Assembly (NCBI GenBank): GCA_007988785.1
Contig: BJUU01000003.1
Span: 62,001 to 126,000 of the forward strand
Reading direction: 5' to 3'
Source: Agrococcus baldri
GTDB lineage: Bacteria > Actinomycetota > Actinomycetes > Actinomycetales > Microbacteriaceae
DNA length: 64,000 nt
Below the pieces are notes generated by a model. The model was not told where the DNA came from. It worked only from the letters and a program-made list of their open reading frames with translations, and made no database searches. Positions 49,851 through 58,928 of this stretch are shown here, in pieces (position 1 is the stretch's first letter; each line of letters starts with the position of its first letter). The position numbers were made by a program, and so were the translations under genes.

Positions 49851-50729
49851 TCAGGCGACCTCGGAAACCAGCGCCCGCTGCTGCAGACCGCGGCGGACGA
49901 GTTCGAGCACCGTCGCGCGAACCTGCTCGAGCTCGAACATGACCTGCTCGTAGGTGAATCGCACGACGCGGTAGCCGAGCGCCGTGAGCTGCGCGTCGCG
50001 CCGACGGTCGTTCGCCATCTGTGCGGGGCTGCCGTGCCACGTGGCGGAGTCGATCTCGATCACGAGCGAGCGCCCGAGCAGGAAGTCGGAGTACTCGCCG
50101 GGCAGCAGCTCGGGCTGCTGCACGAACTGGATGCACGCGTGCCGCAGCACCGCGGCGAAGATCGATTCCGTCCCGGAGCCGGAGAGGTGACTCGCGCGCT
50201 CGAACGTGCGCCCGCGCCTGCCGGGCAACTGCCGCGCGAGGCCGAGCAGGTCGGGCTGCTGCAGCTTGCCCTGCTGCAGCGCGGCGTCTGCGGCCGCGAG
50301 CAGGTCGTTGGCCGTGACGCAGCCGGATGCCGCGGCGAGCGAGGTGGGCACATCGTCGACGCCGTCCCACGGACGGCCCTCTCGAAGGCGCTGATCCAAG
50401 CGGTGCACGACGACGCCCTCGGCCGCGCCCGCATCGTCGACACGGGCGCTGTGCGTCTCACGGTGCACGCGCACATGCAGGGCTTGATCCCCGTGCGGTG
50501 TCCACAGCCCGTGCTGCTTGAACGCACTGACGCACGTGACGACGCCGCCGAGCTCGACTGCCCGCGTGGCGTCGTTGCCCACGCCTCGAAGCGAGACCCA
50601 ACCCCGCATCGGCACCCACAGCTTGCCTGCATCCCGCAGTCGCCGCAGTTCGCGGGCCGTCACATGCTCTCGAGCGGCGCCGGCCGTGCAGACGCCTCCC
50701 ATGCAGCCGAGCCAGTCCAGGAAGTCCAT
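49851..50729 (-). CDS. DUF559 (Vsr-like endonuclease fold) protein with AbiEi-like N-terminus
   Basis: The 292-residue protein begins with a winged-helix region of the AbiEi-antitoxin type (HVTARELRRLRDAGKLWVPMRGW). It ends in a DUF559 domain of the Vsr/restriction-endonuclease fold (residues 205-280: LVIEIDSATWHGSPAQMANDRRRDAQL, GYRVVRFTYEQV). The conserved Glu/Asp and His of the nuclease-like fold are visible. Such genes are multi-copy in actinobacteria and of unknown role. GACCAT lies six bases before ATG. Inverted repeats flank the gene on both sides. Confidence 0.8.
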   Translation of the reverse strand: MDFLDWLGCMGGVCTAGAAREHVTARELRRLRDAGKLWVPMRGWVSLRGVGNDATRAVELGGVVTCVSAFKQHGLWTPHGDQALHVRVHRETHSARVDDAGAAEGVVVHRLDQRLREGRPWDGVDDVPTSLAAASGCVTANDLLAAADAALQQGKLQQPDLLGLARQLPGRRGRTFERASHLSGSGTESIFAAVLRHACIQFVQQPELLPGEYSDFLLGRSLVIEIDSATWHGSPAQMANDRRRDAQLTALGYRVVRFTYEQVMFELEQVRATVLELVRRGLQQRALVSEVA

Positions 50730-50800
50730 GCGCGAATGGTCGAGGCAATGAGTTCCTGCGTGTGCGCACCCCGCTGCTGGCTGTGGAGAACGCCTTCGTA

Positions 50801-50865
50801 CGTCAACCGGTTCTCACGGTTCGTAAGTCGATTCTGGGCGTGAAGTGGCTGAGAACCGGTTGACG
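50801..50865. repeat. Perfect 16-bp inverted repeat right of the DUF559 gene
   Basis: CGTCAACCGGTTCTCA (50801-50816) is the exact reverse complement of TGAGAACCGGTTGACG (50850-50865), with 33 bases between. GAACCGGTTGACG also occurs at 49837-49849 on the other side of the gene. Confidence 0.85.
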
Positions 50866-50904
50866 AACAAGGTGGGGTGGGTGCCGGCTTGAGGCGGGCG
50901 CGGC

Positions 50905-51873
50905 TCAGAGGTGGGGGAGGCAGGCGGCCAGGCGCGCGCGCCAGTGCTCGACGCGCTCGGGCGGCGCGGCGTGGGCGGCGAGCAGCGCGGGATCGGGGGC
51001 GACCCGGCCGGCGGCGATCGAGCCGTCGACGGGCACGAGCGGCTCGGCGACGTCGGCGCTCAGCAGCGCGCCGGTGCCGAGCCCGCAGTCGTAGGGGAGC
51101 GCCGGCAGCGCCGCGGCGAGCCCCGCACCCATCGAGAGCCCGACGGAGGAGTCCAACGCGCTCGAGACCACGGCGGGCAGCCCCGCCTCGGCGACGATCG
51201 CGAGCGCCGCCCGGATGCCGCCGAGCGGCTGCGCCTTCACGACCACCACGTCGGCGGCGCCGGCGCGTGCGACCAGCAGCGGGTCGGTGGCCTTGCGCAC
51301 CGACTCGTCCGCCGCGATCGGGATCGCCAGCCGGTGCAGCCGCGAGCGCAGCTCTGCCAGCTCCGGCACGGTCGCGCACGGCTGCTCGACGTACTCGAGG
51401 TCGAAGCGCTCGAGGGCGCGCACGGCGGTCTCCGCCTCATCGACGCCCCAGCCGCCGTTCGCGTCCACCCGCACCCGCGCATCCGGCAGCAGCGTGCGCA
51501 CCTCGGCGACGCGCGCGACGTCGTCGTCGAGCGTCTGGCCGCGCTCGGCGACCTTCACCTTCACGGTGCGGCAGCGGTCGTAGCGCGCCAGCACGCCCGC
51601 CACGGCCGCCGGGCCCACGGCCGGCAGCGTGGCATTGACGGGCACCCGCGAGCGCACGAGCGCGGGCCGCTCGAGCTCGGCGTCCTCGAGCGCTGCCCGC
51701 AGCCAGCGCGCGGCCTCCTCGGGCCCGTACTCCAGGAACGGGCTCCACTCGCCCCAGCCGGCGGGGCCCGAGAGCAGCGCGACCTCGCGCTCGTCGACGC
51801 CGCGGAAGCGCGTCGCGAGCGGCAGCGACACCACGTGCATGCGGTCGGCGAGCCGCTCGTAGGCGAGGTCCAC
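50905..51873 (-). CDS. menC: o-Succinylbenzoate synthase
   Basis: A 322-residue enolase-superfamily enzyme of menaquinone synthesis. The KxK motif is TVKVKVAER; metal ligands are in VRVDANGGW (Asp), YVEQPC (Glu) and AADESV (Asp/Glu), and the second lysine is in VVVKAQPLGG. GTG 51873 is the first plausible start, six bases after GAGCAT. The long frame upstream lacks similarity. It is separated from the other men genes by four small genes. Confidence 0.9.
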   Translation of the reverse strand: MDLAYERLADRMHVVSLPLATRFRGVDEREVALLSGPAGWGEWSPFLEYGPEEAARWLRAALEDAELERPALVRSRVPVNATLPAVGPAAVAGVLARYDRCRTVKVKVAERGQTLDDDVARVAEVRTLLPDARVRVDANGGWGVDEAETAVRALERFDLEYVEQPCATVPELAELRSRLHRLAIPIAADESVRKATDPLLVARAGAADVVVVKAQPLGGIRAALAIVAEAGLPAVVSSALDSSVGLSMGAGLAAALPALPYDCGLGTGALLSADVAEPLVPVDGSIAAGRVAPDPALLAAHAAPPERVEHWRARLAACLPHL

Positions 51874-51907
51874 GCGCCCATGCTCGCACGCCTGCAAGAA
51901 TCGACGC

Positions 51908-52240
51908 GTGACCGAGCTGCCCTGGGTGATCGAGACGCGCGCCACGACCCGCCGCCGCAACCCGGTGTGGGGCATCCTGGGCGTCGTCGCCGCGGTGCTG
52001 TGTGGCGCCTGCTTCCTGCTCGCGATGGGCGTCGCGTGGATCGACCTCGACGGCCTCGTCGTCTGGCTGCTGCCGGTCTGGGGCGTCATCACGCTGCTCG
52101 GCCTCGCCTTCGCGATCACGGCGTTCTCGAAGCGCGGCACGGCCAACATCACGATGGCGGCGATCACCGCTGGCCTGCTCGTGCTCTCGAACCCGGTGGT
52201 GTTCCTCGTCATCGGCTTCGCGCTCGGCGTCGTGCAGTAG
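51908..52240 (+). CDS. Small membrane protein, about three helices
   Basis: The 110-residue product has a short polar N-terminus (TRATTRRRNP) and hydrophobic segments near 20-42, 50-70 and 82-108. No known family is recognised. It starts at GTG with AAGAAT six bases upstream. It is divergent from menC with 34 bases between the start codons. Confidence 0.6.
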   Translation: MTELPWVIETRATTRRRNPVWGILGVVAAVLCGACFLLAMGVAWIDLDGLVVWLLPVWGVITLLGLAFAITAFSKRGTANITMAAITAGLLVLSNPVVFLVIGFALGVVQ

Positions 52241-52299
52241 CAGCGGATGCGGTGGCGCGCCTCCCGCGGCACGCCCGGTTCCGTTCGTACCATCGCGGT

Positions 52300-52686
52300 G
52301 TGATCGACGACCTGCAGCTCGCGGAGCCGAGCGCCCGGCCCGCTCCCGCGCGCTCCGCCAAGGAGCGCCGCCGCGCCCGCCTCGGGCCCGTGTCGCTCTG
52401 GCTGCTGCTGCTGGCCGTGGTGCTGCAGCTCGTCTCGCTCGTGCAGCAGTTCAGCTATCTCTTCGCGCCGAAGCCGGGCGAGTACCCGCTGCTCGTGGTG
52501 GTCGTCGTGCTCGCATCGCTCGCGGGCTGCGCGGCCGTCGTGTGCGGCATCGCCGGCGCCACGACGACGGATGGGCGGCGCACGGGCGTGTTCGGAGCCG
52601 CCCTGGGCCTGGCCTTCCTCGTGCTCTTCGCGGCAGCGACCTCGTTCGGCTGGGGCTTCCTCGAGGCGCTCTCCACCCCCGCCTGA
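52300..52686 (+). CDS. Small membrane protein with Pro/Arg-rich N-terminus
   Basis: The 128-residue product has a basic N-terminal region (residues 10-30: PARSAKERRRARLG) and three hydrophobic helices (about 32-52, 62-85, 98-118). No function is recognised. TACCAT lies six bases before GTG. Codon bias is that of the surrounding genes, which argues that it is real. Confidence 0.6.
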   Translation: MIDDLQLAEPSARPAPARSAKERRRARLGPVSLWLLLLAVVLQLVSLVQQFSYLFAPKPGEYPLLVVVVVLASLAGCAAVVCGIAGATTTDGRRTGVFGAALGLAFLVLFAAATSFGWGFLEALSTPA

Positions 52687-52775
52687 CGACTTCCAGGAGC
52701 CCATCGCCTGCGAGGCCTGAGGCGCGCCCGAACTCGCCTCTTCCACGGCGCACGCCGCGGCGCGACAATGACGGT

Positions 52776-53864
52776 GTGTCGACGGCGATGCCGCAGTTCG
52801 AGATGCCGCCTCAGGCGGAGGGCACCGCTCGGCCCGACGCGGCCGGTGCGTCGCTCGCCGACGAGGCGCCGCGCGCCGACACCGCCGACCCCCTCAGGCC
52901 CGACTCGCCGGCCCCCGACCCGCCGAGACCCGAGCAGCCGAGCGGCCCGCGGCGCCGCTTCGGCTGGCGCCAGCTGCTCATCGCCGGCCTTGCGGGGGTG
53001 ATGGCCGGCGGCGCGATCCCGGCGGCGCTGCAGTCGCTCGACGACTCCGCCGCGAGCGCGCAGGTCGAGGGGCTGCGCACCGTCGCGCTCGAGTACCTGA
53101 CGGCGATCGCCACCGGCCGCGCCGGCGTCGCGACGCAGCTCGCGCCGGTGCACGGCGACGGACGGGTGGCTCCGGATGCGGTGCTGCAGTCTGCAGACCC
53201 GATCACCGACTACGCGGTGCAGCTCGTGCAGGTCGACGGCGGGAGCGGCTCGGCCGACGTGCGGTACCGGGTGGGCGGCATCGAGGTGTTCCGCGCGCTG
53301 GAGGCGCGGCTGGTCGACGGCGAGTGGAGCCTGCGCACGAGCCTCGCCGAGGTCGCCGACGTCACCTTCGGCGATCCGATCGCGCGGGTGCAGGTGGCGG
53401 GCGTGCCGCTCGCCGGCACGCCGCCGGTGCTGCTCTATCCGGGCAGCTACCGCGTCGACGCCTTCTCCGGCCCCTTCTTCCTCTCGGGCGGCGACGAGTT
53501 CGTCGTGGACGGCGACGCCCGCACGCCGACGGCGCCGTACGTGACCGCCGGTGTCGTGCCGCGCATCCGCGACCTCGCGACCGAGCTCGCGCTCGACACG
53601 GTCGCCGACTGCCAGATGCGGGCGCGATGCCCGGTCGGCCACGGGCTGCGGCTGCTGCCGGTGGGCGAGCCGTACCCGGTCGACGCCGACGCCGAGGGCG
53701 GCGCGATCGACCTCGCCGTGCCGATCATGGCGCTCGACGGGCAGGACACGCAGTGGTTCGACGTGCGGCTGCGGGCCGTGCTCGACGCCGACGGCGCGCC
53801 GGCCGAGTGGCTGTGCGGCGAGCCGGGCGCGGGCGCCGACGAGCTGCACGCCTGCAGGCTCTGA
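52776..53864 (+). CDS. Anchored extracellular protein of unknown function, paralogue A
   Basis: The 362-residue protein starts with an acidic, Pro-rich cytoplasmic stretch (STAMPQFEMPPQAEG), one membrane helix (near residues 75-95, LLIAGLAGVMAGGAIPAAL), then a secreted part with EGLRTVALEYLTAIATGRAG. At the end is a domain with four cysteines (ADCQMRARCPVG, EWLCGE, HACRL). The overall layout, motif order and cysteine spacing are shared with the next gene. GACAAT is six bases before GTG. No family name is known to me. Confidence 0.7.
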   Translation: MSTAMPQFEMPPQAEGTARPDAAGASLADEAPRADTADPLRPDSPAPDPPRPEQPSGPRRRFGWRQLLIAGLAGVMAGGAIPAALQSLDDSAASAQVEGLRTVALEYLTAIATGRAGVATQLAPVHGDGRVAPDAVLQSADPITDYAVQLVQVDGGSGSADVRYRVGGIEVFRALEARLVDGEWSLRTSLAEVADVTFGDPIARVQVAGVPLAGTPPVLLYPGSYRVDAFSGPFFLSGGDEFVVDGDARTPTAPYVTAGVVPRIRDLATELALDTVADCQMRARCPVGHGLRLLPVGEPYPVDADAEGGAIDLAVPIMALDGQDTQWFDVRLRAVLDADGAPAEWLCGEPGAGADELHACRL

Positions 53865-53942
53865 TCCGCTCCCGGGCAACCGTTCGGCAACGATCACGGC
53901 CGAACCGTGCCGATCGCGCACGGTTCGCGCCATGATGGGCGG

Positions 53943-54986
53943 GTGTCGTCGTCGATGCCCGAGTTCGAGATGCCCGCAGCGGTCGAGTCGCCGCCGCGCT
54001 CCGAACCCGCCGAGCCGACGACCGCGCGGCCCGACCACACAGCCGAGCCGGGCGCATCCGACACCCCTGCCCGCCGCTCGGGGCTCGGCTGGCGCCACGT
54101 GCTCATCGGCGTCGTGGTCGGCGCGGTCGTGGGCGCCGCGATCCCGGGCGGCGTGCAGCTCGCCGAGCGGACCGCCGCCAGCGCCGACTCGGACGGCCTG
54201 CGAGCGGTCGCCACCGCCTACCTCACGGCGATCGCCGACGGCCGCGCCGAGGACGCGACGGCGATGGCGCCGCTGCCGGGTGCCGCCCGGGGTGCCCCGG
54301 ATGCGGTGCTGCAGTCGGCCGAGCGCATCGCGGATGGGGCGGTGCGGCTCGTGCACATCGACGGCGACGCCGCGACCGTCGAGGTGAGCTACGACGTCGG
54401 GCAGCGCGATATGACGCGCACGCTCGAGGCGCAGCGGGTCGAGGGCGCCTGGCACCTGACGAGCTCGCTCACCGAGCCGGCGGCGGCCCAGTCCTACGGC
54501 TCGAGCATCAACCCGCAGGTGGCCGGCTTCGCGATGCCCGCCACCACGCCCGTCCATCTCTACCCGGGGACCTACGGCTTCGACGAGCTGGACGACCCGA
54601 TGCTGCGCTCCTCCGCCGGTCCCTTCGTCGTCGACGGCGACCCGTCGACACCCGTCGAGTCGTACTTCGAGCCGCAGCTGGCGCCCGGGCTGAGCGCCCG
54701 CGCCGGTGACATCGGTGTCGCGCTCGGCACCCGCTGCCAGGCGGACCCGTCCTGCTCCCTGCAGCCCGGCGCCGAGGTGCAGTACGGCGGCACCGCCTGG
54801 GTGCAGGAGGTGACCGAGACCGACGTGTCGATCAATGTGCAGATGGTCCTGGGCGGCGAGCGCGTCGGCAACTGGTTCGAGGTGCGGATCCGCATCCTGC
54901 GCGACGACGCGGGGGAGCCGGCCCAGTGGCTGTGCGCGCCGATCGGCGGGTACGCGGTGCCGAGCGAACCCTGCCCGGAGCCGTGA
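53943..54986 (+). CDS. Anchored extracellular protein of unknown function, paralogue B
   Basis: The 347-residue protein is a tandem duplicate of the previous gene. It has the same start (SSSMPEFEMPAAVE), one helix (about 55-75, HVLIGVVVGAVVGAAIPGGV), and DGLRAVATAYLTAIADGRAEDAT aligned with the paralogue. The extracellular C-terminus ends in four cysteines (TRCQADPSCSL, AQWLCAP, EPCPEP). CATGAT precedes the GTG by six bases. The lower half differs enough to suggest divergent ligands. Confidence 0.7.
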   Translation: MSSSMPEFEMPAAVESPPRSEPAEPTTARPDHTAEPGASDTPARRSGLGWRHVLIGVVVGAVVGAAIPGGVQLAERTAASADSDGLRAVATAYLTAIADGRAEDATAMAPLPGAARGAPDAVLQSAERIADGAVRLVHIDGDAATVEVSYDVGQRDMTRTLEAQRVEGAWHLTSSLTEPAAAQSYGSSINPQVAGFAMPATTPVHLYPGTYGFDELDDPMLRSSAGPFVVDGDPSTPVESYFEPQLAPGLSARAGDIGVALGTRCQADPSCSLQPGAEVQYGGTAWVQEVTETDVSINVQMVLGGERVGNWFEVRIRILRDDAGEPAQWLCAPIGGYAVPSEPCPEP

Positions 54987-55066
54987 TGCCGGCGACGATC
55001 GCCGCGCACCGGCTCCGCCCACGGCCCGCTCCGCCCACGGCCTGCGCCGCTCGCTAGGCTGGCCAG

Positions 55067-55993
55067 GTGACCATCTCGCCCCTGTTCGACCCCGCCGAGT
55101 GGGGCGACGCGGCGCCCGGGTACGACGACATCACCGTGCACCGCTCGCGCGACGGCCGCATCGCCCGCATCGCCTTCGACCGGCCCGAGGTGCGCAACGC
55201 GTTCCGCCCGCACACGGTCGACGAGCTCTACCGCGCGCTCGACGACGCCCGGCAGGACAGCCGCATCGGCGTCGTGCTGCTGACCGGCAACGGCCCGAGC
55301 GAGAAGGACGGCGGCTGGGCGTTCTGCTCCGGTGGCGACCAGCGCATCCGGGGCCGCGATGGCTACAAGTACGCGGATTCCGCCCTTCGAGACGCCGCTG
55401 ACGCGGCTCCTCAGGGACCGGGTCCCGCGGCCACAAGCCTGGGCCGCCTGCACATCCTCGAGGTGCAGCGGCTCATCCGCTTCATGCCGAAGGTCGTCAT
55501 CGCCGTCGTGCCCGGCTGGGCGGCCGGCGGCGGCCACTCGCTGCACGTGGTCTGCGACCTCACGATCGCCAGCCGCGAGCACGGGCGCTTCAAGCAGACG
55601 GATGCGGATGTCGGCTCGTTCGACGCCGGCTACGGCAGCGCCTACATGGCCCGCCAGACGGGGCAGAAGTTCGCGCGCGAGGTGTTCTTCCTCGCCCGCG
55701 AGTACGACGCCGACCGGGCGCTCGCGGCCGGCGCGATCAACGCATCCGTCCCCCATGCCGAGCTCGAGGCCACCGCGATCGACTGGGCGCGTGAGATCCT
55801 CACGAAGAGCCCGACGGCGATCCGCATGCTGAAGTTCGCCTTCAACGCCGTCGACGACGGGCTCGTGGGGCAGCAGATCTTCGCGGGCGAGGCCACCCGG
55901 CTCGCCTACGGCACCGACGAGGCGGTCGAGGGGCGGGATTCGTTCCTCGAGAAGCGGGAGCCCGACTGGTCGCCGTTCCCGTACCACTACTGA
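55067..55993 (+). CDS. menB: 1,4-Dihydroxy-2-naphthoyl-CoA synthase
   Basis: A 308-residue crotonase-fold enzyme that closes the naphthoate ring in menaquinone synthesis. Signatures are RPEVRNAFRPHTVDELYRALDDAR, FCSGGDQRIRG (oxyanion hole), VPGWAAGGGHSLHVVCDLTIAS and DVGSFDAGYGSAYMARQ with the catalytic Asp and Tyr. A loop of about 20 residues (ALRDAADAAPQGPGP) is longer than in many homologues. TAGGCT lies six bases before GTG. Confidence 0.95.
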   Translation: MTISPLFDPAEWGDAAPGYDDITVHRSRDGRIARIAFDRPEVRNAFRPHTVDELYRALDDARQDSRIGVVLLTGNGPSEKDGGWAFCSGGDQRIRGRDGYKYADSALRDAADAAPQGPGPAATSLGRLHILEVQRLIRFMPKVVIAVVPGWAAGGGHSLHVVCDLTIASREHGRFKQTDADVGSFDAGYGSAYMARQTGQKFAREVFFLAREYDADRALAAGAINASVPHAELEATAIDWAREILTKSPTAIRMLKFAFNAVDDGLVGQQIFAGEATRLAYGTDEAVEGRDSFLEKREPDWSPFPYHY

Positions 55994-56038
55994 CCAGGAC
56001 AGACTGACCGCAGGACGCGCAGCGCGAGGAGGTGCACC

Positions 56039-57040
56039 GTGGGAGTGACCGTCGAGACGAGCGGGTCGAGCGGCGTGCCCAAGCGCGTGATCATCTCCGA
56101 CGAGGCCATCCAGGCATCCACCGACGCCGCGATCGAGCGGCTCGGCGGCGCGGGCCAGTGGGTGCTGGCGCTGCCGGAGCACTACATCGCCGGCATGAAC
56201 GTCATCTGGCGCAACGAGGTCTCGGGCGCGCCGCTCGTGCGCACGGCGGGTGCGTTCACGGCCGAGGCCTTCATCGAGGCGCTGCAGAGCCTCGAGCACG
56301 AGCGCACGTACACCTCGCTCGTGCCCACGCAGCTCGCCCGGCTCGTGGACGCCGCCGCCCTCGACCGCTCGTTCATCGGCCCGGTCGCGCGCCTCGACCG
56401 CATCCTGCTCGGCGGGCAGCGCGCGCCGCTGGGGCTCATCGAGCGCGCCGCGCGGCTCGGCTGGCGCATCACGCGCACCTACGGCGCGACCGAGACGGTG
56501 GGCGGATGCGTCTGGGACGGCAGGCCGCTGCGCGACGTCAAGGTGCGGCTCACCGACCAGATCGAGATCTCGGGCCCGCAGCTCGCCGACGGCTACGAGG
56601 ATGCGGCGCTCACCGAGCAGCGCTTCCACACCGACGGCACCGGCACGCGCTGGTACAAGACGGGCGATGCCGGCTCGCTGATCGGCGGCACGCTGCAGGT
56701 CTCGGGCCGCATCGACGACGTCATCAACTCCGGCGGCATCAAGATCTCCCTCGCCTCCGTCGAGCACGTCGTGCAGGTGTTCGCGCCCGACGCCGTCGTG
56801 GTGGGGGCACCGCACCCGGAGTGGGGCGAGGTGCCGGCCGTCGTGACGACCCTCAAGCCCTCGCTCGCCGAGATCCGCGCCGCTGTCGCGAACGCGCTCG
56901 GCAAGCCCGCCAGGCCCAACCACCTGGTGACGGTGTCGGTGATGCCGACCACCGCATCCGGCAAGCCCGACCGCAAGCGCCTGGCACGGCTGGTCGCGAG
57001 CCGCACGCAGGAGCGCCGCCGCCGCGGCATCTTCGGCTAG
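56039..57040 (+). CDS. menE: o-Succinylbenzoate-CoA ligase, N-terminally short
   Basis: The 333-residue AMP-forming ligase has ATP loop ETSGSSGVPKRVIISD already at residues 5-20, TYGATETVGGCVWDGRP as the adenylate motif, YKTGDAGSL, and the C-terminal lysine in ASGKPDRKRLARL. The usual 30 or so residues ahead of the ATP loop are missing, but GAGGAGG seven bases before the GTG supports this start. It follows menB after 45 bases and adds CoA to o-succinylbenzoate. Confidence 0.88.
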   Translation: MGVTVETSGSSGVPKRVIISDEAIQASTDAAIERLGGAGQWVLALPEHYIAGMNVIWRNEVSGAPLVRTAGAFTAEAFIEALQSLEHERTYTSLVPTQLARLVDAAALDRSFIGPVARLDRILLGGQRAPLGLIERAARLGWRITRTYGATETVGGCVWDGRPLRDVKVRLTDQIEISGPQLADGYEDAALTEQRFHTDGTGTRWYKTGDAGSLIGGTLQVSGRIDDVINSGGIKISLASVEHVVQVFAPDAVVVGAPHPEWGEVPAVVTTLKPSLAEIRAAVANALGKPARPNHLVTVSVMPTTASGKPDRKRLARLVASRTQERRRRGIFG

Positions 57041-57064
57041 GCCACCCCGACTAGCATCGTGGGG

Positions 57065-58024
57065 ATGGCCAACCCCCGATCCGGCAACCCCGCCAAGCGC
57101 GCGCAGGCCGCCGGCACCGCACCGACTCCCGCGACCGCGCGCGACTGGATCGCCGCATCCCGCCCCCGCACCCTCGGCATGGCGATCGCGCCGGTCGCGC
57201 TCGGCAGCGCCGCCGCCTTCAACGCCGAGGGCTTCCACCTCGGCATCGCGCTCGCCTGCCTGGCGCTCGCGGTCTTCCTGCAGATCGGCGTCAACTACGC
57301 CAACGACTACTCCGACGGCGTGAAGGGCACCGATGCCGTGCGCGTCGGCCCCGGCAGGCTCGTCGGCGCCGGCAAGGCGGAGCCGCGCGCGGTGCGCAAC
57401 ATCGCGCTCGCCTTCCTCGCCGCGGGCGCGCTCGCCGGCATCGTCGTGGTGGTGCTCTCGGGCCGCTGGTGGCTGCTGCTGGTGGGCGCCGTCTGCATCG
57501 TCGCCGCCTGGACGTACACCGGCGGCAGGCGCCCGTACGGCTACTACGCGCTCGGCGAGCTGATGGCGTTCCTGTTCTTCGGGCCGGTCGCCGTGGTCGG
57601 CACCACGTACGCCATCATCGGCCGCGTCACCGAGGACTCGATCGCGCTCGGCATCGCCATCGGGGCGATCTCGGCTGCCCTGATGCTGTGCAACAACCTG
57701 CGCGACATCGACACCGACCGCGCGGCGGGCAAGCGCAGCCTCGCGACCCTCATCGGCCGCCGCGCCTCGAAGGCGCTGTACGTGCTGCTGATGCTCGTGC
57801 CGTTCGTCGTGCTGTGGATCTTCAGCTACGCGCTCGCCTACGGCTTCGCGGTCTTCGCGGTGCTGCTGCTCGCGGGCCCCGCCATGGTGATCGTCGTCAT
57901 GTCGCGCACCTCGCGCGACCTCATCACGGCGCTCGGCCTCACCGGCATGACGGCGCTGCTCTACGGCGTGGGCTTCGCGGTCGCCATCTGGGGCGGTCCG
58001 GCGGGCTTCGTCGCCGCCTCCTGA
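57065..58024 (+). CDS. menA: 1,4-Dihydroxy-2-naphthoate polyprenyltransferase
   Basis: A 319-residue UbiA-family membrane enzyme with about eight helices. The first prenyl-diphosphate motif is VNYANDYSDGVKGTD, and the second is NNLRDIDTDRAAGKRSLA. It attaches the isoprenoid tail to the naphthoate ring. ATG 57065 is chosen because TAGCAT lies seven bases upstream; a GTG six bases earlier is only one base from that hexamer. Confidence 0.94.
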   Translation: MANPRSGNPAKRAQAAGTAPTPATARDWIAASRPRTLGMAIAPVALGSAAAFNAEGFHLGIALACLALAVFLQIGVNYANDYSDGVKGTDAVRVGPGRLVGAGKAEPRAVRNIALAFLAAGALAGIVVVVLSGRWWLLLVGAVCIVAAWTYTGGRRPYGYYALGELMAFLFFGPVAVVGTTYAIIGRVTEDSIALGIAIGAISAALMLCNNLRDIDTDRAAGKRSLATLIGRRASKALYVLLMLVPFVVLWIFSYALAYGFAVFAVLLLAGPAMVIVVMSRTSRDLITALGLTGMTALLYGVGFAVAIWGGPAGFVAAS

Positions 58025-58076
58025 GGCCGTCCGGTCGGGGAGCGCGCCGGGCACAGGCCGGCGCGCGTCGCAGGAT

Positions 58077-58388
58077 TCAGGGGCGAGCGGATGCGTCCGG
58101 CTCGTCGCCGTCGTCCGTCGCGTCGGCCTCGGGCCGGTCGAGCGCCGAGTCCTCGACGTCCGCGTCGTCGGGGCCGGAGCCGTCGCGCCTGCGCCCCTCG
58201 CGCATCCGCCGCAGGTCGGCCGCGGCCGCATCGCGGAGCGTCGGGAAGAACACGATCGAGGCGGCGAAGGCGAACGCGAGCGAGACGATGAGCGAGAGCC
58301 ACCACGGCACCTGCGCGATCATCAGCACGATGAAGGGCGCGAGGAACAGCAGCGCGCGCACGATCAGGTAGCGCATCGAGGGGGCCAT
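58077..58388 (-). CDS. DUF4229 membrane protein
   Basis: The 103-residue protein has two helices (YLIVRALLFLAPFIVLMIA, WWLSLIVSLAFAFAASIVFFP) followed by RDAAAADLRRMREGRRR and an acidic tail, the DUF4229 pattern found beside menA/menD in actinobacteria. Function unknown. TAGACT lies six bases before ATG. It is divergent from the PLDc_N gene. Confidence 0.8.
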   Translation of the reverse strand: MAPSMRYLIVRALLFLAPFIVLMIAQVPWWLSLIVSLAFAFAASIVFFPTLRDAAAADLRRMREGRRRDGSGPDDADVEDSALDRPEADATDDGDEPDASARP

Positions 58389-58436
58389 GCACCAAGTCTA
58401 TGAGCGGCCCATAGCGAAGAGACGTACGCTGGGGTC

Positions 58437-58928
58437 ATGAGGTGGCTCATCATCGGCGGAATCCTGGCCCTCGTGGTCACGGTGTACGCCCTCGTCGACC
58501 TGACGGTCACGGACGACCGCCGCATCCGTCGCCTCAACCGCGTGCTGTGGGTCGTGCTGATCGTGGTGGTGCCGGTCATCGGCCCGATCGCCTGGCTCTT
58601 CTGGGGCAAGGGGCCGGTCTCGGCGGCGCGCCCCTACGCGCCCGACGACGACCCCTCGTTCTCGCGCTCCTCCGACGTGACCGACGAAGAGGCCGACCGC
58701 CGCATCGCCGAGATCGAGGCGCAGCTGGCGGCGCTCGACGCCGAGGACTACGACGGGCCCGAGGCCGAGCGCCCCGCGCCCGATGCGGGGCCCGAGCCGC
58801 GCACGCCGCCGAAGCCCGAGCCGCGGCCGAAGCCCAAGCCCGGGCGCGGCCCGAAGCCCGACGCGGACGACGCCGACGGCGAGGGCCACCGCGCGACCGG
58901 CGATGGCGGCGACTCCGCGCGTGCCTGA
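58437..58928 (+). CDS. PLDc_N-domain membrane protein with Pro/Lys-rich tail
   Basis: The 163-residue protein has two hydrophobic helices (residues 3-22 and 38-58), with VVPVIGPIAWLFWGKGP marking the short PLDc_N domain. A charged tail follows, with repeated PKPEP/PKPKP units. It probably anchors a disordered cytoplasmic segment. The 3' end overlaps menD by 26 bases. TACGCT lies six bases before ATG. Confidence 0.82.
   Translation: MRWLIIGGILALVVTVYALVDLTVTDDRRIRRLNRVLWVVLIVVVPVIGPIAWLFWGKGPVSAARPYAPDDDPSFSRSSDVTDEEADRRIAEIEAQLAALDAEDYDGPEAERPAPDAGPEPRTPPKPEPRPKPKPGRGPKPDADDADGEGHRATGDGGDSARA

Noticed and set aside
54572..58231. A 1,219-codon open frame on the minus strand
   Set aside because: It lies antisense to paralogue B, menB, menE and menA, all with strong family motifs. 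Its translation is Arg/Ala/Asp-rich with no domains, the usual shadow in very GC-rich DNA.
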